Positions 1 to 7,645 of a stretch of DNA of 39,862 bases are shown here, in pieces. Both the position numbers and the translations under genes were made by a program. The number at the start of each line of letters is the position of its first letter. Position 1 is the stretch's first letter. The stretch comes from CAYUHJ01 sp964444365 (GTDB lineage Bacteria; Planctomycetota; Planctomycetia; Gemmatales; Gemmataceae). Under the pieces are notes generated by a model. The model was given only the letters and a program-made list of their open reading frames with translations. It had not been told where the DNA came from and did not search any database. Where the stretch lies: the NCBI GenBank assembly GCA_964444365.1, contig CAYUHJ010000036.1, positions 1 to 39,862 of the forward strand, written 5' to 3'.

Positions 1-16
1 GGATTCCTGATTCTTT

Positions 17-45
17 CTCCCCTCTCCCCGCCGGGGAGAGGGGAG
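17..45. repeat. Short perfect hairpin downstream of recQ
   Basis: Two 13-base C/T-rich and G/A-rich arms (17-29 and 33-45) pair perfectly around a 3-base loop. It lies about 40 bp beyond the recQ stop codon. Read in the recQ direction it is followed by A-rich rather than T-rich sequence, so it is not a standard intrinsic terminator. It could still stabilise the mRNA 3' end. Confidence 0.6.
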
Positions 46-86
46 CGGAGATCGCGAATCAACCCCACTCGGTATGAGGGGTTCGC

Positions 87-2285
87 TCACCCGAGCCGGG
101 TCCGCCGGTGGGCCACGACGACGCGGATGTCGTCGTAGCTGACCTGTCCGTTCAGCGCGTCGAAGATCGGCTTCAGCTTCTCCGCCCCGACCTCCTGGAC
201 GGCGGCGGACACTTCCTGGTAGACCTCGTCGGACACCCACGCGGACACGTCGGCCGGGCGCTCGGCCTCGATGAACTGGACGAGGTAGTCGCCGGCCGTG
301 GAGCGGGCGACCCGGACCCGGTGCATCACGTCCGGGATCGGCACGCCCTCGCGGAACAGGGCGAACGCCGCGGACTTCCGGGCCGTCGCCGCGGGCGGGG
401 CGGCGGCCGCGCGGGGGGCCGCGGCGGCCGGCGGCGGCAGGGGCGGGTTCGCGTCGAGGAACTCGCGGATCGCGGTGAGGAACTTGCCGCCGTAGGCTTG
501 CAGTTTCATCTCGCCGACGCCCGTGACGTTTCGCATGTCCGCGGCGGTGCGCGGCCGGGCGCGGACGATCGCCACCAGGGTCTTGTCGTCGAACACGCGG
601 TACGCGGGGACGCCCTCCATCGCGGCGATCCCCCGGCGGAGGTCGCGGAGCCGCTCGAACAGGCGGGTTTCGTCGTCGCCGAGGGCGGCCGGGGCCGCGG
701 GGCCGGCCGGGCGTTCCCGCGGTCCCCCGCCCTTCAGCTGGATCAAACGGACGGACCGCTCCCCGCGCATGACCTCCCACGACGCCTTGTTCAACTTCAG
801 TACCGGGTATTCGTCCCCGACCTGGGCCAGCACGCCGTGCCCGATGAGTTGGTGGACCCAGTCCCGGATGGCGGGCTTCGCCGCGTCCCTCAGCAGCCCG
901 TAGGTGGACAGCCGGTCGTGCCCCCGGCTGCGGACCGCCTCCGAGTTCTCCCCCCGCAGGACCGCCACGACGTGGCCGACGCCGAAGCCCTGGTTCACGC
1001 GGGCCACGCACGACAGAATCTTCTGCGCGATCCGCGTGGAATCGGGGATGTCTTGCGTGTCCCCGAGGCAGATGTCGCACCCGGCGCAGTTCGGCTTCGG
1101 GTAGTCCTGGCCGAAGTAATTCACCAGTGCCCGGTGCCGGCAGATCGCCCCGCGGCAGTAGCGGTCGAGGTCGTCCAGGTGGGCGAACGCGGCGGTCAGG
1201 TACGTCGGGTCGGCCCCGGCTTCCGTCGCGGACTTCTCCAGGATCATCCGCATGGTGATGCGGTCGCCGCCGCTGTACAGCAGCACGCACTCGGCGGGCA
1301 ACCCGTCCCGCCCGGCCCGGCCGGTTTCCTGCTGGTAGTGCTCGATCGACTTCGGCATCGCCGCGTGGACGACGAACCGCACGTCCGGCCGGTCGATGCC
1401 CATGCCGAACGCGACCGTCGCCACGATGACCGGGGATTCCTCGGTGCGGAACGCTTCCTGGGCGTCCTTCCGGGCGTTCTGCTCCATGCCCGCGTGGTAC
1501 GCCAGGGCCCGCACCCCGGCGACGTTCAGCGCCGCGGCCACCGCCTCCACGTCCTTCCGGCGGAGGCAGTACACGATGCCCGCCTGCCCCGCGTGCCGGT
1601 CGATCACCTCCCGGATTTGCCGGGTCACGTCCATCCGCGGCAGGATGCGGTACGTCAGGTTCGGGCGGTCGAAGTTGCCGACGAGCACTTCCGGTTCGCG
1701 CAGTTGCAGTTGGCGGACGATGTCGTCGCGCACCTGTTCCGTGGCGGTCGCGGTGTAGGCGTGGACGGTCGCCTCGGGGAAGAACTCGCGGAGCCGGCCG
1801 AGTTGCCGGTACTCCGGGCGGAAGTCGTGCCCCCACTGGCTGATGCAGTGGGCCTCGTCGATCGCCACCGACCGCACCCCGCCGGCCGACCGCAGGAACC
1901 GGGGGAAACCGTCCGTGGCCAGGCGTTCCGGCGACGCGAACACGAGCGGCACCCGGCCCTCGACGATCTCGCGCTCGGCGTCGTCGCGCTCGGAATTCGT
2001 CAGCGAGCTGTCGAGCCGCACGGCGGGGATGCCGATGCGGACCAGCGAATCGACCTGGTCCTTCATCAGCGCGATCAGCGGGGAAACGACCACCGTGATG
2101 CCGCCGCGGTACGCCGCCGGGGCCTGGTAGCACAGGGACTTCCCGCCCCCGGTGGGCATGACGACGAGCGAATCCCGCCCCGCGAGCACGGCCCGGACGG
2201 CGCGGTCCTGCATCGGCCGGAGGGCGCGGAACCCCCAGTGCTTGGCGATCAGGTCGAGCAGTTGGCGCGGCAGCGGGTCGGACAT
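87..2285 (-). CDS. recQ: ATP-dependent DNA helicase RecQ
   Basis: A superfamily 2 3'-5' DNA helicase of 732 residues, acting in recombination and replication-fork repair. Seen: motif I MPTGGGKS (43-50), motif II DEAH (143-146) followed by the RecQ aromatic loop around 149-158, and motif VI QETGRAGRDG (319-328). The zinc module has cysteines at 377, 382, 400, 403 and 406. A winged-helix RQC region spans about 410-515 and an HRDC domain about 540-612. After an Ala/Pro-rich linker there is an extra helix-turn-helix-like region (about 637-732), as in the longer RecQ proteins. The start is the ATG beginning MSDPLPRQ, where similarity to RecQ starts; the reading frame stays open far upstream only because of high GC. 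It is divergent from the CpaE-like gene, with an inverted repeat in between. Confidence 0.96.
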   Translation of the reverse strand: MSDPLPRQLLDLIAKHWGFRALRPMQDRAVRAVLAGRDSLVVMPTGGGKSLCYQAPAAYRGGITVVVSPLIALMKDQVDSLVRIGIPAVRLDSSLTNSERDDAEREIVEGRVPLVFASPERLATDGFPRFLRSAGGVRSVAIDEAHCISQWGHDFRPEYRQLGRLREFFPEATVHAYTATATEQVRDDIVRQLQLREPEVLVGNFDRPNLTYRILPRMDVTRQIREVIDRHAGQAGIVYCLRRKDVEAVAAALNVAGVRALAYHAGMEQNARKDAQEAFRTEESPVIVATVAFGMGIDRPDVRFVVHAAMPKSIEHYQQETGRAGRDGLPAECVLLYSGGDRITMRMILEKSATEAGADPTYLTAAFAHLDDLDRYCRGAICRHRALVNYFGQDYPKPNCAGCDICLGDTQDIPDSTRIAQKILSCVARVNQGFGVGHVVAVLRGENSEAVRSRGHDRLSTYGLLRDAAKPAIRDWVHQLIGHGVLAQVGDEYPVLKLNKASWEVMRGERSVRLIQLKGGGPRERPAGPAAPAALGDDETRLFERLRDLRRGIAAMEGVPAYRVFDDKTLVAIVRARPRTAADMRNVTGVGEMKLQAYGGKFLTAIREFLDANPPLPPPAAAAPRAAAAPPAATARKSAAFALFREGVPIPDVMHRVRVARSTAGDYLVQFIEAERPADVSAWVSDEVYQEVSAAVQEVGAEKLKPIFDALNGQVSYDDIRVVVAHRRTRLG

Positions 2286-2367
2286 ATCCGGGTCATCTTC
2301 GCCGAACGGCGGCGCGGCGGAAAGCCCGGTGGCCGACGAGGGGAGTGCCTCCCGATTTTGGGATCTC

Positions 2368-2434
2368 GGCGAGCCGCCCACGCCAGTGGGCGGGTCAAAG
2401 TCGTCAACCCGCCCACTGGCGTGGGCGGCTCGCC
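2368..2434. repeat. Nested inverted repeat between divergent genes (GGCGAGC-head family)
   Basis: Arms of 28 bp (2368-2395 and 2407-2434) pair perfectly around an 11-base spacer. Each arm contains its own hairpin: CCGCCCAC at 2374-2381 pairs with GTGGGCGG at 2386-2393 across GCCA. The outer edge GATTTTGG/CCAAAATC is also shared, but the left side carries a short insertion. The unit lies between the recQ and CpaE-like start codons, so it cannot be a terminator for either gene. The head GGCGAGC is shared with the units at 7559, 24568 and 25700. Confidence 0.9.
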
Positions 2435-2519
2435 AAAATCCAGACGGACACCTGCCGACGTGCCTCGTTCGGGCCGGACACCTATCATGGCTCCGTCCGA
2501 CACGGGCCGGGGGCGAGCC

Positions 2520-3704
2520 ATGTACCCACTGCCGATCTACCTCGTCGACTGCCCGGAGAAGGTGCGGCACGACCTCGGGTGCGTCGCCCTGAACCTGGGC
2601 ACCGCGTTCGCCGCGACGTTCGACTCCGTCCGGGCGGGGATCGAGGCGCTGCGGGCGGCCCCGCCGAACCCGCTGGCCCCGCCGGTGGTCCTGTTCCCCA
2701 CGCAGGACCAGCCGGCGCTGGCGGACCTGAAGCTGTTCCGGCGGGCGCACCCGGCGGTCCCGGTCGTGGCGCTCGCGCCGCCGGACCTGCTCGTCGCGGC
2801 GATGCGGGCCGGCGCGAGTCAGGTCGTCACGCTGCCGCTCCAGCCGGACGACTGCGAGTCCGCCCTGCGCACCGTGGCCGAGGGGTACGCGGCCGGAGCC
2901 CGAACGGGGAAGGTCGTCGCCGTCACCGGCGCGACCGGCGGGGCGGGGGCGACGACGCTGGCCATCAACCTCGCGGTCGAACTCGCCGAGCTCGGGCCGA
3001 GCGTGCTCCTGTCCGAGCCGACGGCCCCGGTCGGGAAGCTGGCGGTCCACCTGGACGTGCAGCCGACCTACACCGTCGGCGACGTGCTGAGGCGCGGGCA
3101 GTTCGACGCGGACCTGATCGCCCAGGCGACGGTCCCGCTCGGGGACCGGGTCCGCGTCCTGGCCGCCGACGCCGCCAGCCTGCCGACCGGGGCCCCCGCC
3201 GCGACCGCCGTGTTCGGGCTCGTCGAGCACCTGCGGGGCATGGCGGACTTCGCCGTCCTCGACCTGCCCTGCACGTTCGACGACGCCTTCTTCGGCGTCC
3301 TCGCGTCCGCGGACGTCGCGGTCCTCGTCGCCGAGCAGCGGATCCCGTCGATCCGCACGCTGCAACTGCTGCTGGAGTTCCTGCAGAAGGTCGAGCACGG
3401 CAGCCGCGAAGTCCACGTCGTCGTCAACCGGTACGACCCCGGCCTGACCGGGTTCGGGGCCGACCGCCTGAAGCAGGTGCTGCGGGTCGACGACCTGGAC
3501 ACGGTCGCGATGGACGCCAGGGCGGTGACGGCCGCGGTCAACGCCGGGCGGACCCTCCGGGCCGGCGGGCGGTCCGCGGCCCTGGACGACATCGCCCGGC
3601 TGGCCCGCAAGCTGGTCCCGGACGCGACCCCGCCCAAGGCCGGCACCGGGTCCAAGGCCAGCGGGCTGTTCGCCCGGGCGTTCGGCTTCGGAAGGGGGGG
3701 CTGA
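2520..3704 (+). CDS. CpaE/TadZ-like MinD-superfamily ATPase with pseudo-receiver domain
   Basis: A 394-residue protein. The N-terminal ~120 residues look like a response-regulator receiver fold, but the expected phosphorylated Asp is absent (VVLFPTQD around 56-63). The rest is a MinD/ParA-type domain with P-loop GATGGAGATT at 137-146. CpaE and TadZ proteins localise Tad/Flp pilus machinery, and this domain order matches theirs. Oddly, the signature lysine of the deviant Walker A motif is Thr139, the second lysine is also missing, and the usual Asp-rich switch I is replaced by SEPTAP (165-170). ATP hydrolysis is therefore doubtful. An alternative ATG lies at 2487; 2520 is preferred because a G-rich stretch precedes it. 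The response regulator follows 2 bp later, so the two are probably co-translated. No pilus genes are present in the window. Confidence 0.8.
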   Translation: MYPLPIYLVDCPEKVRHDLGCVALNLGTAFAATFDSVRAGIEALRAAPPNPLAPPVVLFPTQDQPALADLKLFRRAHPAVPVVALAPPDLLVAAMRAGASQVVTLPLQPDDCESALRTVAEGYAAGARTGKVVAVTGATGGAGATTLAINLAVELAELGPSVLLSEPTAPVGKLAVHLDVQPTYTVGDVLRRGQFDADLIAQATVPLGDRVRVLAADAASLPTGAPAATAVFGLVEHLRGMADFAVLDLPCTFDDAFFGVLASADVAVLVAEQRIPSIRTLQLLLEFLQKVEHGSREVHVVVNRYDPGLTGFGADRLKQVLRVDDLDTVAMDARAVTAAVNAGRTLRAGGRSAALDDIARLARKLVPDATPPKAGTGSKASGLFARAFGFGRGG

Positions 3705-3706
3705 CC

Positions 3707-4384
3707 ATGACCGGCCACGTCGTGAACGTCCTCCACGTCGAGGACGACCCGGTTCAACACCTCGTCGTCCGGCAGCTGCTCGACCGCGTCGGGGACCGGC
3801 GGTTCAGCATCACCGTCGCCGCCGGCGAGGAGGAAGCCGTCGCCGCGTTCGGCCCGCACGTCGAACTCGTGGTCCTCGACTACCACCTGACGAACGGGAA
3901 CGGGCTGAGCTGCCTGCGGCGGATGAAGACCGTGCGGGCGGACGTGCCGGTCCTGGTCGTGTCCGGGGTCGCGTCCCCGCAGGTGGCGGCGGAACTGCTC
4001 GACGCCGGGGCCGACGACTTCTACGGGAAGGAGTGGCTCGACCCGGACGGGTTCGCGGCCGGCGTCCGGCAAGCCCTCGCCCGGTCCGCCGCCCGGAAGT
4101 GGACGCACTCCCTCGACCAGTCCACCCTGGCGTTCCGGTCGGCGCTCGAGCCGCTGGTGGCCCGGCACCTCGCCGCGTTCGACGCCGAGATGAGCCGCGG
4201 GCTGGCCGCGGTCGAGCAGGCGGCCCGGGACGCCGGCCTCGGCGTCTCCCCGGTCGGCCTGGAGCGGATCTTCGGCGAACTCGCGGCCCGGACCGGCGGC
4301 CCCGACGCCGTCGACCGCCTCCGCCCGCTGTTCCTCGAACTCGCCGTCCGGCTGTACGGCTACCCCGCGAAGCCCGGCCGGTGA
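3707..4384 (+). CDS. Response regulator with C-terminal helical domain
   Basis: A 225-residue protein. The receiver domain (about 5-122) is intact: acidic pocket E12-D13-D14, phospho-acceptor D58 in LVVLDYHL, S86 in the Thr/Ser position, and K108 in FYGKE. The C-terminal ~100 residues are helical, rich in Ala and Leu, and match no DNA-binding domain I recognise, so the output is probably protein-protein. It starts 2 bp after the CpaE-like gene with a strong G-rich ribosome binding site (GGAAGGGGGG) inside the end of that gene. A model consistent with the pairing is that phosphorylation here controls the degenerate CpaE-like partner. No histidine kinase is nearby. Confidence 0.88.
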   Translation: MTGHVVNVLHVEDDPVQHLVVRQLLDRVGDRRFSITVAAGEEEAVAAFGPHVELVVLDYHLTNGNGLSCLRRMKTVRADVPVLVVSGVASPQVAAELLDAGADDFYGKEWLDPDGFAAGVRQALARSAARKWTHSLDQSTLAFRSALEPLVARHLAAFDAEMSRGLAAVEQAARDAGLGVSPVGLERIFGELAARTGGPDAVDRLRPLFLELAVRLYGYPAKPGR

Positions 4385-4413
4385 CCGCTCGCCCCCTCCC
4401 GGAGATGATTGCC

Positions 4414-5550
4414 ATGCGGCAACCCGTTCTCACCGCGGTCGTGTCGTTCCTGCTGGCGTGCCCCGCGGCGGCCGCCGACCCGAAGCCGAACGCGCTGACG
4501 GAGAAGGAAATCGCCGACGGCTGGCTGCTGCTGTTCGACGGGGAGTCGACGTTCGGGTGGACGGTCGTCGACAAGAACAACAACAAGCCCGCACTTGCGG
4601 CGAAGGACGGGACGCTGGTGTTCTCGGGGCAGGATTCCTCGCTCGAACTCACCGCCCGCTTCCGGCGGTTTGAATTGCTCGGCGAGTATACCCTCGGAGA
4701 CCACCCCGCCGCCATTGACCTTCAGCCTGCCGGTGCGAAAGCCGGGTTCCAGTTTTCCGGAACCCTCACTCCCAAGACGGAGCAATGGAAGCCGTTCTGC
4801 GTCAGGTTCGATGCCACCCTTGTCGATGTGTCTGTCGACGGGAAATCCCAGTTCTCTTCGCCGGGCGAAATCACCGCCGACTTCGACTCGTGTCGACTCG
4901 GCTTCAGCCTGAGCGACAAGGGGGCGGGAACGTTGCGCCTTCGGAATCTCAAGGTGCGACCGCTTGGCGGGGCCCGGCTCTTCGACGGCAAAACCCTCGC
5001 CGGGTGGAAGGTCAACGCCGCCGACCCGAAGCGAGCCGCCTCCAAATTCGACGTCACCGACCAGGGCGAGCTCCGCGTCACGAACGGCCCCGGCGACCTG
5101 CACACGGAGAAGGCGTTCGCGGACTTCGTGCTGCAGTTCGAGTGCAAGACCAACGGCGACGCCCTGAACTCCGGGATCTTCTTCCGCTGCGTCCCGGACC
5201 AGTACCAGAACGGGTACGAAGCCCAGATCCAGAACGCCTTCCAGGACGGCGACCGCACCAAGCCCGCGGACTTCGGCACCGGGGCGATCTACCGCCGGGT
5301 GCCCGCCCGCAAGGTGGTGTCGAACGACAAGGAGTGGTTCGCGATGACGGTCATCGCGCACGGGGCACACGTCGCGACCTGGGTCAACGGCTACCAGGTG
5401 GTCGACTGGACCGACGACCGCAAGCCGGACGACAACCCCCGCAAGGGCCTCCGCACCGCGGCCGGCCACCTGTCCATCCAGGGCCACGACCCGACCACGG
5501 ACATCCTCTTCCGGAACATTCGCGTCGCGGAGTTGAAGGCGGCGAAGTAG
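4414..5550 (+). CDS. Secreted DUF1080 (3-keto-disaccharide hydrolase-type) protein, two domains
   Basis: A 378-residue protein with an N-terminal signal peptide (hydrophobic run ending in PAAAADP). Two jelly-roll DUF1080-type units follow. The first opens with GWLLLFDGES and the second with GGARLFDGKTLAGWKV near residue 185. The second is the typical one, with the conserved NSGIFFRC and GYEAQIQN blocks. The family includes 3-keto-glucoside hydrolases and many planctomycete proteins of unknown substrate. The start at 4414 has GGAG 9 bases upstream; the ATG at 4405 abuts it and is less likely. The TAG stop directly touches the stop of the opposing small gene. Confidence 0.85.
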   Translation: MRQPVLTAVVSFLLACPAAAADPKPNALTEKEIADGWLLLFDGESTFGWTVVDKNNNKPALAAKDGTLVFSGQDSSLELTARFRRFELLGEYTLGDHPAAIDLQPAGAKAGFQFSGTLTPKTEQWKPFCVRFDATLVDVSVDGKSQFSSPGEITADFDSCRLGFSLSDKGAGTLRLRNLKVRPLGGARLFDGKTLAGWKVNAADPKRAASKFDVTDQGELRVTNGPGDLHTEKAFADFVLQFECKTNGDALNSGIFFRCVPDQYQNGYEAQIQNAFQDGDRTKPADFGTGAIYRRVPARKVVSNDKEWFAMTVIAHGAHVATWVNGYQVVDWTDDRKPDDNPRKGLRTAAGHLSIQGHDPTTDILFRNIRVAELKAAK

Positions 5551-5781
5551 TTACGGCGAATCCGATGCGCGCGGGTCCGGCTCGCGCTTCCGCTTGGCGT
5601 CCTTGTCGAGCCCGTTCAGCGTGGACGACTGGTGCTTGCCGAAGTCCTCTTCCGCGTGGGCGGCCTCGTCCGGGTTGTCGGCGAGGGTGCGCTTCAGTTC
5701 GCGGCGGCGGTGCTTGCTGCCGCGCTTCTTCACGTCCCGCTTCAGTTCGCGGAGTTTGCGCTTGTCCGGGTCGGGCGGCAT
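5551..5781 (-). CDS. Small highly charged conserved-type protein
   Basis: A 76-residue, Lys/Arg-rich protein with an N-terminal basic half (DKRKLRELKRDVKKRG) and an acidic middle (EEDFGKH). I do not recognise a characterised family. It looks genuine because a strong ribosome binding site, GAGGTGAT, lies 3 bases before the ATG, and because its ends fit exactly between two genes. The stop abuts the DUF1080 stop with no gap, and the start lies 11 bp from the divergent glycosyltransferase start. A nucleic-acid-binding role would fit the charge pattern, but that is inference. Confidence 0.7.
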   Translation of the reverse strand: MPPDPDKRKLRELKRDVKKRGSKHRRRELKRTLADNPDEAAHAEEDFGKHQSSTLNGLDKDAKRKREPDPRASDSP

Positions 5782-5792
5782 ATCATCACCTC

Positions 5793-6842
5793 ATGGCTCG
5801 CATCCTCATCGCCACGGACGCCTGGCACCCGCAGGTCAACGGCGTCGTCCGGACGCTGGACATGACGGCCCGGGTGCTGCGGGCCGACGGGCACGCGGTG
5901 GAAGTCATCGAGCCGTCCGCGTTCGCCACGTTTCCCGCCCCATTTTACCCCGAGATCGCGGTCAGCGTGCCGATGCCGGGGAAGGTCTACGACCGGGTCC
6001 GCCGGTTCCGCCCGGACTACGTCCACATCTCCACGGAGGGGCCGATCGGCGTCGCGGTTCGCCATTTTTGCATGCTCGCGGGGTGGAAGTTCAACACGTC
6101 GTACCACACCCGGTTCCCTGAGTATCTGCACGAATATGCGAAAGTTCCGGAAGCGCTGCCCTACGCCTACCTGAAGTGGTTCCACGGCAGTTCGAGTGCG
6201 CTGAAGGTCGCGACGCCCAGCCTGGAGAAGGAACTGATCTCCCGCGGGTTCAAGGCCCCGATCCGCCGGTGGTCCCGCGGGGTGGACCTGAGCCTGTTCC
6301 GGCCGCAGCCCAAGATCGTCAAGCCGGAGTGGCCGTCGCCGGTGCTGCTGTACGTCGGCCGGGTGTCCAAGGAGAAGGGGATCGAGGACTTTCTCGCGCT
6401 GCCGACGGCGGGCACGAAGGTCGTCGTCGGCGACGGCCCGGCCCGGGCGGACCTGGAGCGGCGGTTCCCGGAGGCGAAGTTCCTCGGCTTCCGCAAGGGG
6501 GAGGAACTCGCCGAGTGCTACGCCGCCGCGGACGTGTTCGTGTTCCCGAGTAAGACGGACACGTTCGGCATCGTGCTGATCGAGGCGCTGGCGTGCGGCG
6601 TGCCGGTGGCCGCGTACCCCGTGACCGGGCCGGTCGACATCGTCACGGACGACCGGTGCGGGGCCCTCGACGAGAACCTGGGCGTCGCCGTCGACCGTGC
6701 CCTGCGGACCGGCGACCGCGCGGCGTGCGCGGCCGAGGGGCGAAAGTACACCTGGGAAAATTGCACCCGGCAGTTCCTGTCCAGCCTGGTGCCGGTCGGG
6801 GGGGAAAAATCCCCGGAATCCGGCAATCCGAACCGGGCCTGA
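5793..6842 (+). CDS. GT4-family glycosyltransferase (SqdX/MgtA-like)
   Basis: A 349-residue GT-B fold glycosyltransferase. The N-terminal lobe has ATDAWHPQVNGVVRTL (7-22), the acceptor-domain signature of the alpha-mannosyltransferase/sulfoquinovosyltransferase branch, and HTRFPEY. The C-terminal lobe has LLYVGRVSKEKG (sugar-nucleotide domain start) and FPSKTDTFGIVLIEALACG, where Glu of IEAL is the conserved donor-binding residue. Members transfer sugars from nucleotide donors to lipids or polysaccharides; the acceptor here is unknown. The start codon is only 11 bp from the divergent small gene and no clear ribosome binding site precedes it. Confidence 0.9.
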   Translation: MARILIATDAWHPQVNGVVRTLDMTARVLRADGHAVEVIEPSAFATFPAPFYPEIAVSVPMPGKVYDRVRRFRPDYVHISTEGPIGVAVRHFCMLAGWKFNTSYHTRFPEYLHEYAKVPEALPYAYLKWFHGSSSALKVATPSLEKELISRGFKAPIRRWSRGVDLSLFRPQPKIVKPEWPSPVLLYVGRVSKEKGIEDFLALPTAGTKVVVGDGPARADLERRFPEAKFLGFRKGEELAECYAAADVFVFPSKTDTFGIVLIEALACGVPVAAYPVTGPVDIVTDDRCGALDENLGVAVDRALRTGDRAACAAEGRKYTWENCTRQFLSSLVPVGGEKSPESGNPNRA

Positions 6843-6933
6843 TCCGTCGGAACGCTACGGGGCTCTCCCTCGCGCCCGCCCCGTGTTCCTCTCATCCATG
6901 TTCGACGACGTGTTTGCATTCGGAGACGGAAAA

Positions 6934-7557
6934 ATGACGCGATTGTTCCTGTGTGCGGCCGCCCTCGGGCTCGCCGTCCCCGCGTTCGTCCCGGCGAAGG
7001 ACGTGCCGGCCGCGAAGACCGAACCGGCCGGCGTGCCGCTGGAAATCACCCTGACCGGGAAGAAGACCAAGTTCCCGCTCGAACTGGACGGCAAGACCTC
7101 GGCCGAGTTCGAGGAGGCGATCAAGAAGGCGAAGGAAGCGGGCGGCCCGATGCCGAAGCCGCCGGCCGTGGACTTCGTCGTCGCGATCAAGAACACCGGC
7201 GACAAGACCATCATGGTCTACAACTCCGGCGACCCGGTCGTGCTGACCCTGGAATTGAAGGGCAAAGGCGCGGTCAACGTCGAGCCGGCCCTGGCGTTCA
7301 CCACCGACTTCCGCCTGCCCCAGGGCGTCGGCCTGGAGGCCGGGAAGACGATCGAGATTCCCGTCAAGACGCTCACGAGCGGGTTCCGCGGCGCGTCGAA
7401 GATGGCGTACTGGACGGCCCCCGGCGAGTACGAACTCGTCGCGACGTGGGTCACCGGCGTCAGCCCGATCCCGAAGGGGGCCGAGGACAACGGCGACGGC
7501 TACGGCAAGGTGACGCTGACGAGCGCCCCGCTGAAGATCACCGTCGAAGGGAAGTAA
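6934..7557 (+). CDS. Secreted protein of unknown function
   Basis: A 207-residue protein with a signal peptide (TRLFLCAAALGLAVPAFVPAK). The mature part looks like a single beta-sandwich: alternating short strands, VVAIKNTGDKTIMVYNSGDP, and a closing APLKITVEG. This is reminiscent of intracellular-proteinase-inhibitor or BsuPI-like Ig folds, but I cannot assign it. GGAG lies 9 bases upstream of the ATG. An in-frame ATG 36 bases upstream would put a hydrophilic stretch before the signal peptide and is rejected. The stop is followed 1 bp later by a long inverted repeat shared with the convergent leuC. Confidence 0.75.
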   Translation: MTRLFLCAAALGLAVPAFVPAKDVPAAKTEPAGVPLEITLTGKKTKFPLELDGKTSAEFEEAIKKAKEAGGPMPKPPAVDFVVAIKNTGDKTIMVYNSGDPVVLTLELKGKGAVNVEPALAFTTDFRLPQGVGLEAGKTIEIPVKTLTSGFRGASKMAYWTAPGEYELVATWVTGVSPIPKGAEDNGDGYGKVTLTSAPLKITVEGK

Positions 7558-7558
7558 G

Positions 7559-7642
7559 CACCGGCGAGCGGCGGGGCGTAAGCCCGCCGTGGTTTCCCTC
7601 CGGGCGGACCACGGCGGGCTCACGCCCCGCCGCTCGCCGGTG
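7559..7642. repeat. Nested inverted repeat between convergent genes
   Basis: Arms of 35 bp (7559-7593 and 7608-7642) pair with a single mismatch (GTAAGC against GTGAGC) around a 14-base spacer. Within each arm GGCGGG pairs with CCCGCC, and the inner loop contains GTAA on one side and GTGA on the other, both GNRA-type tetraloops. It fills the whole gap between two stop codons (7557 on + and 7646 on -), leaving 1 and 3 bp. There is no U-tract on either side. It carries the GGCGAGC head seen in other units. Confidence 0.92.
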
Positions 7643-7645
7643 TCG

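Noticed and set aside
108..2519. Long open frames opposite recQ, and similar ones opposite the DUF4340 gene (35561-38041) and elsewhere
   Set aside because: They encode Arg/Gly/Pro-rich sequence with no recognised domain and lie entirely across convincing genes; they arise from high GC content.
7559..7642. Calling the inverted repeats intrinsic terminators
   Set aside because: No U-tract follows any of them and two lie between divergent genes; a termination role for some remains possible but is not shown by sequence.
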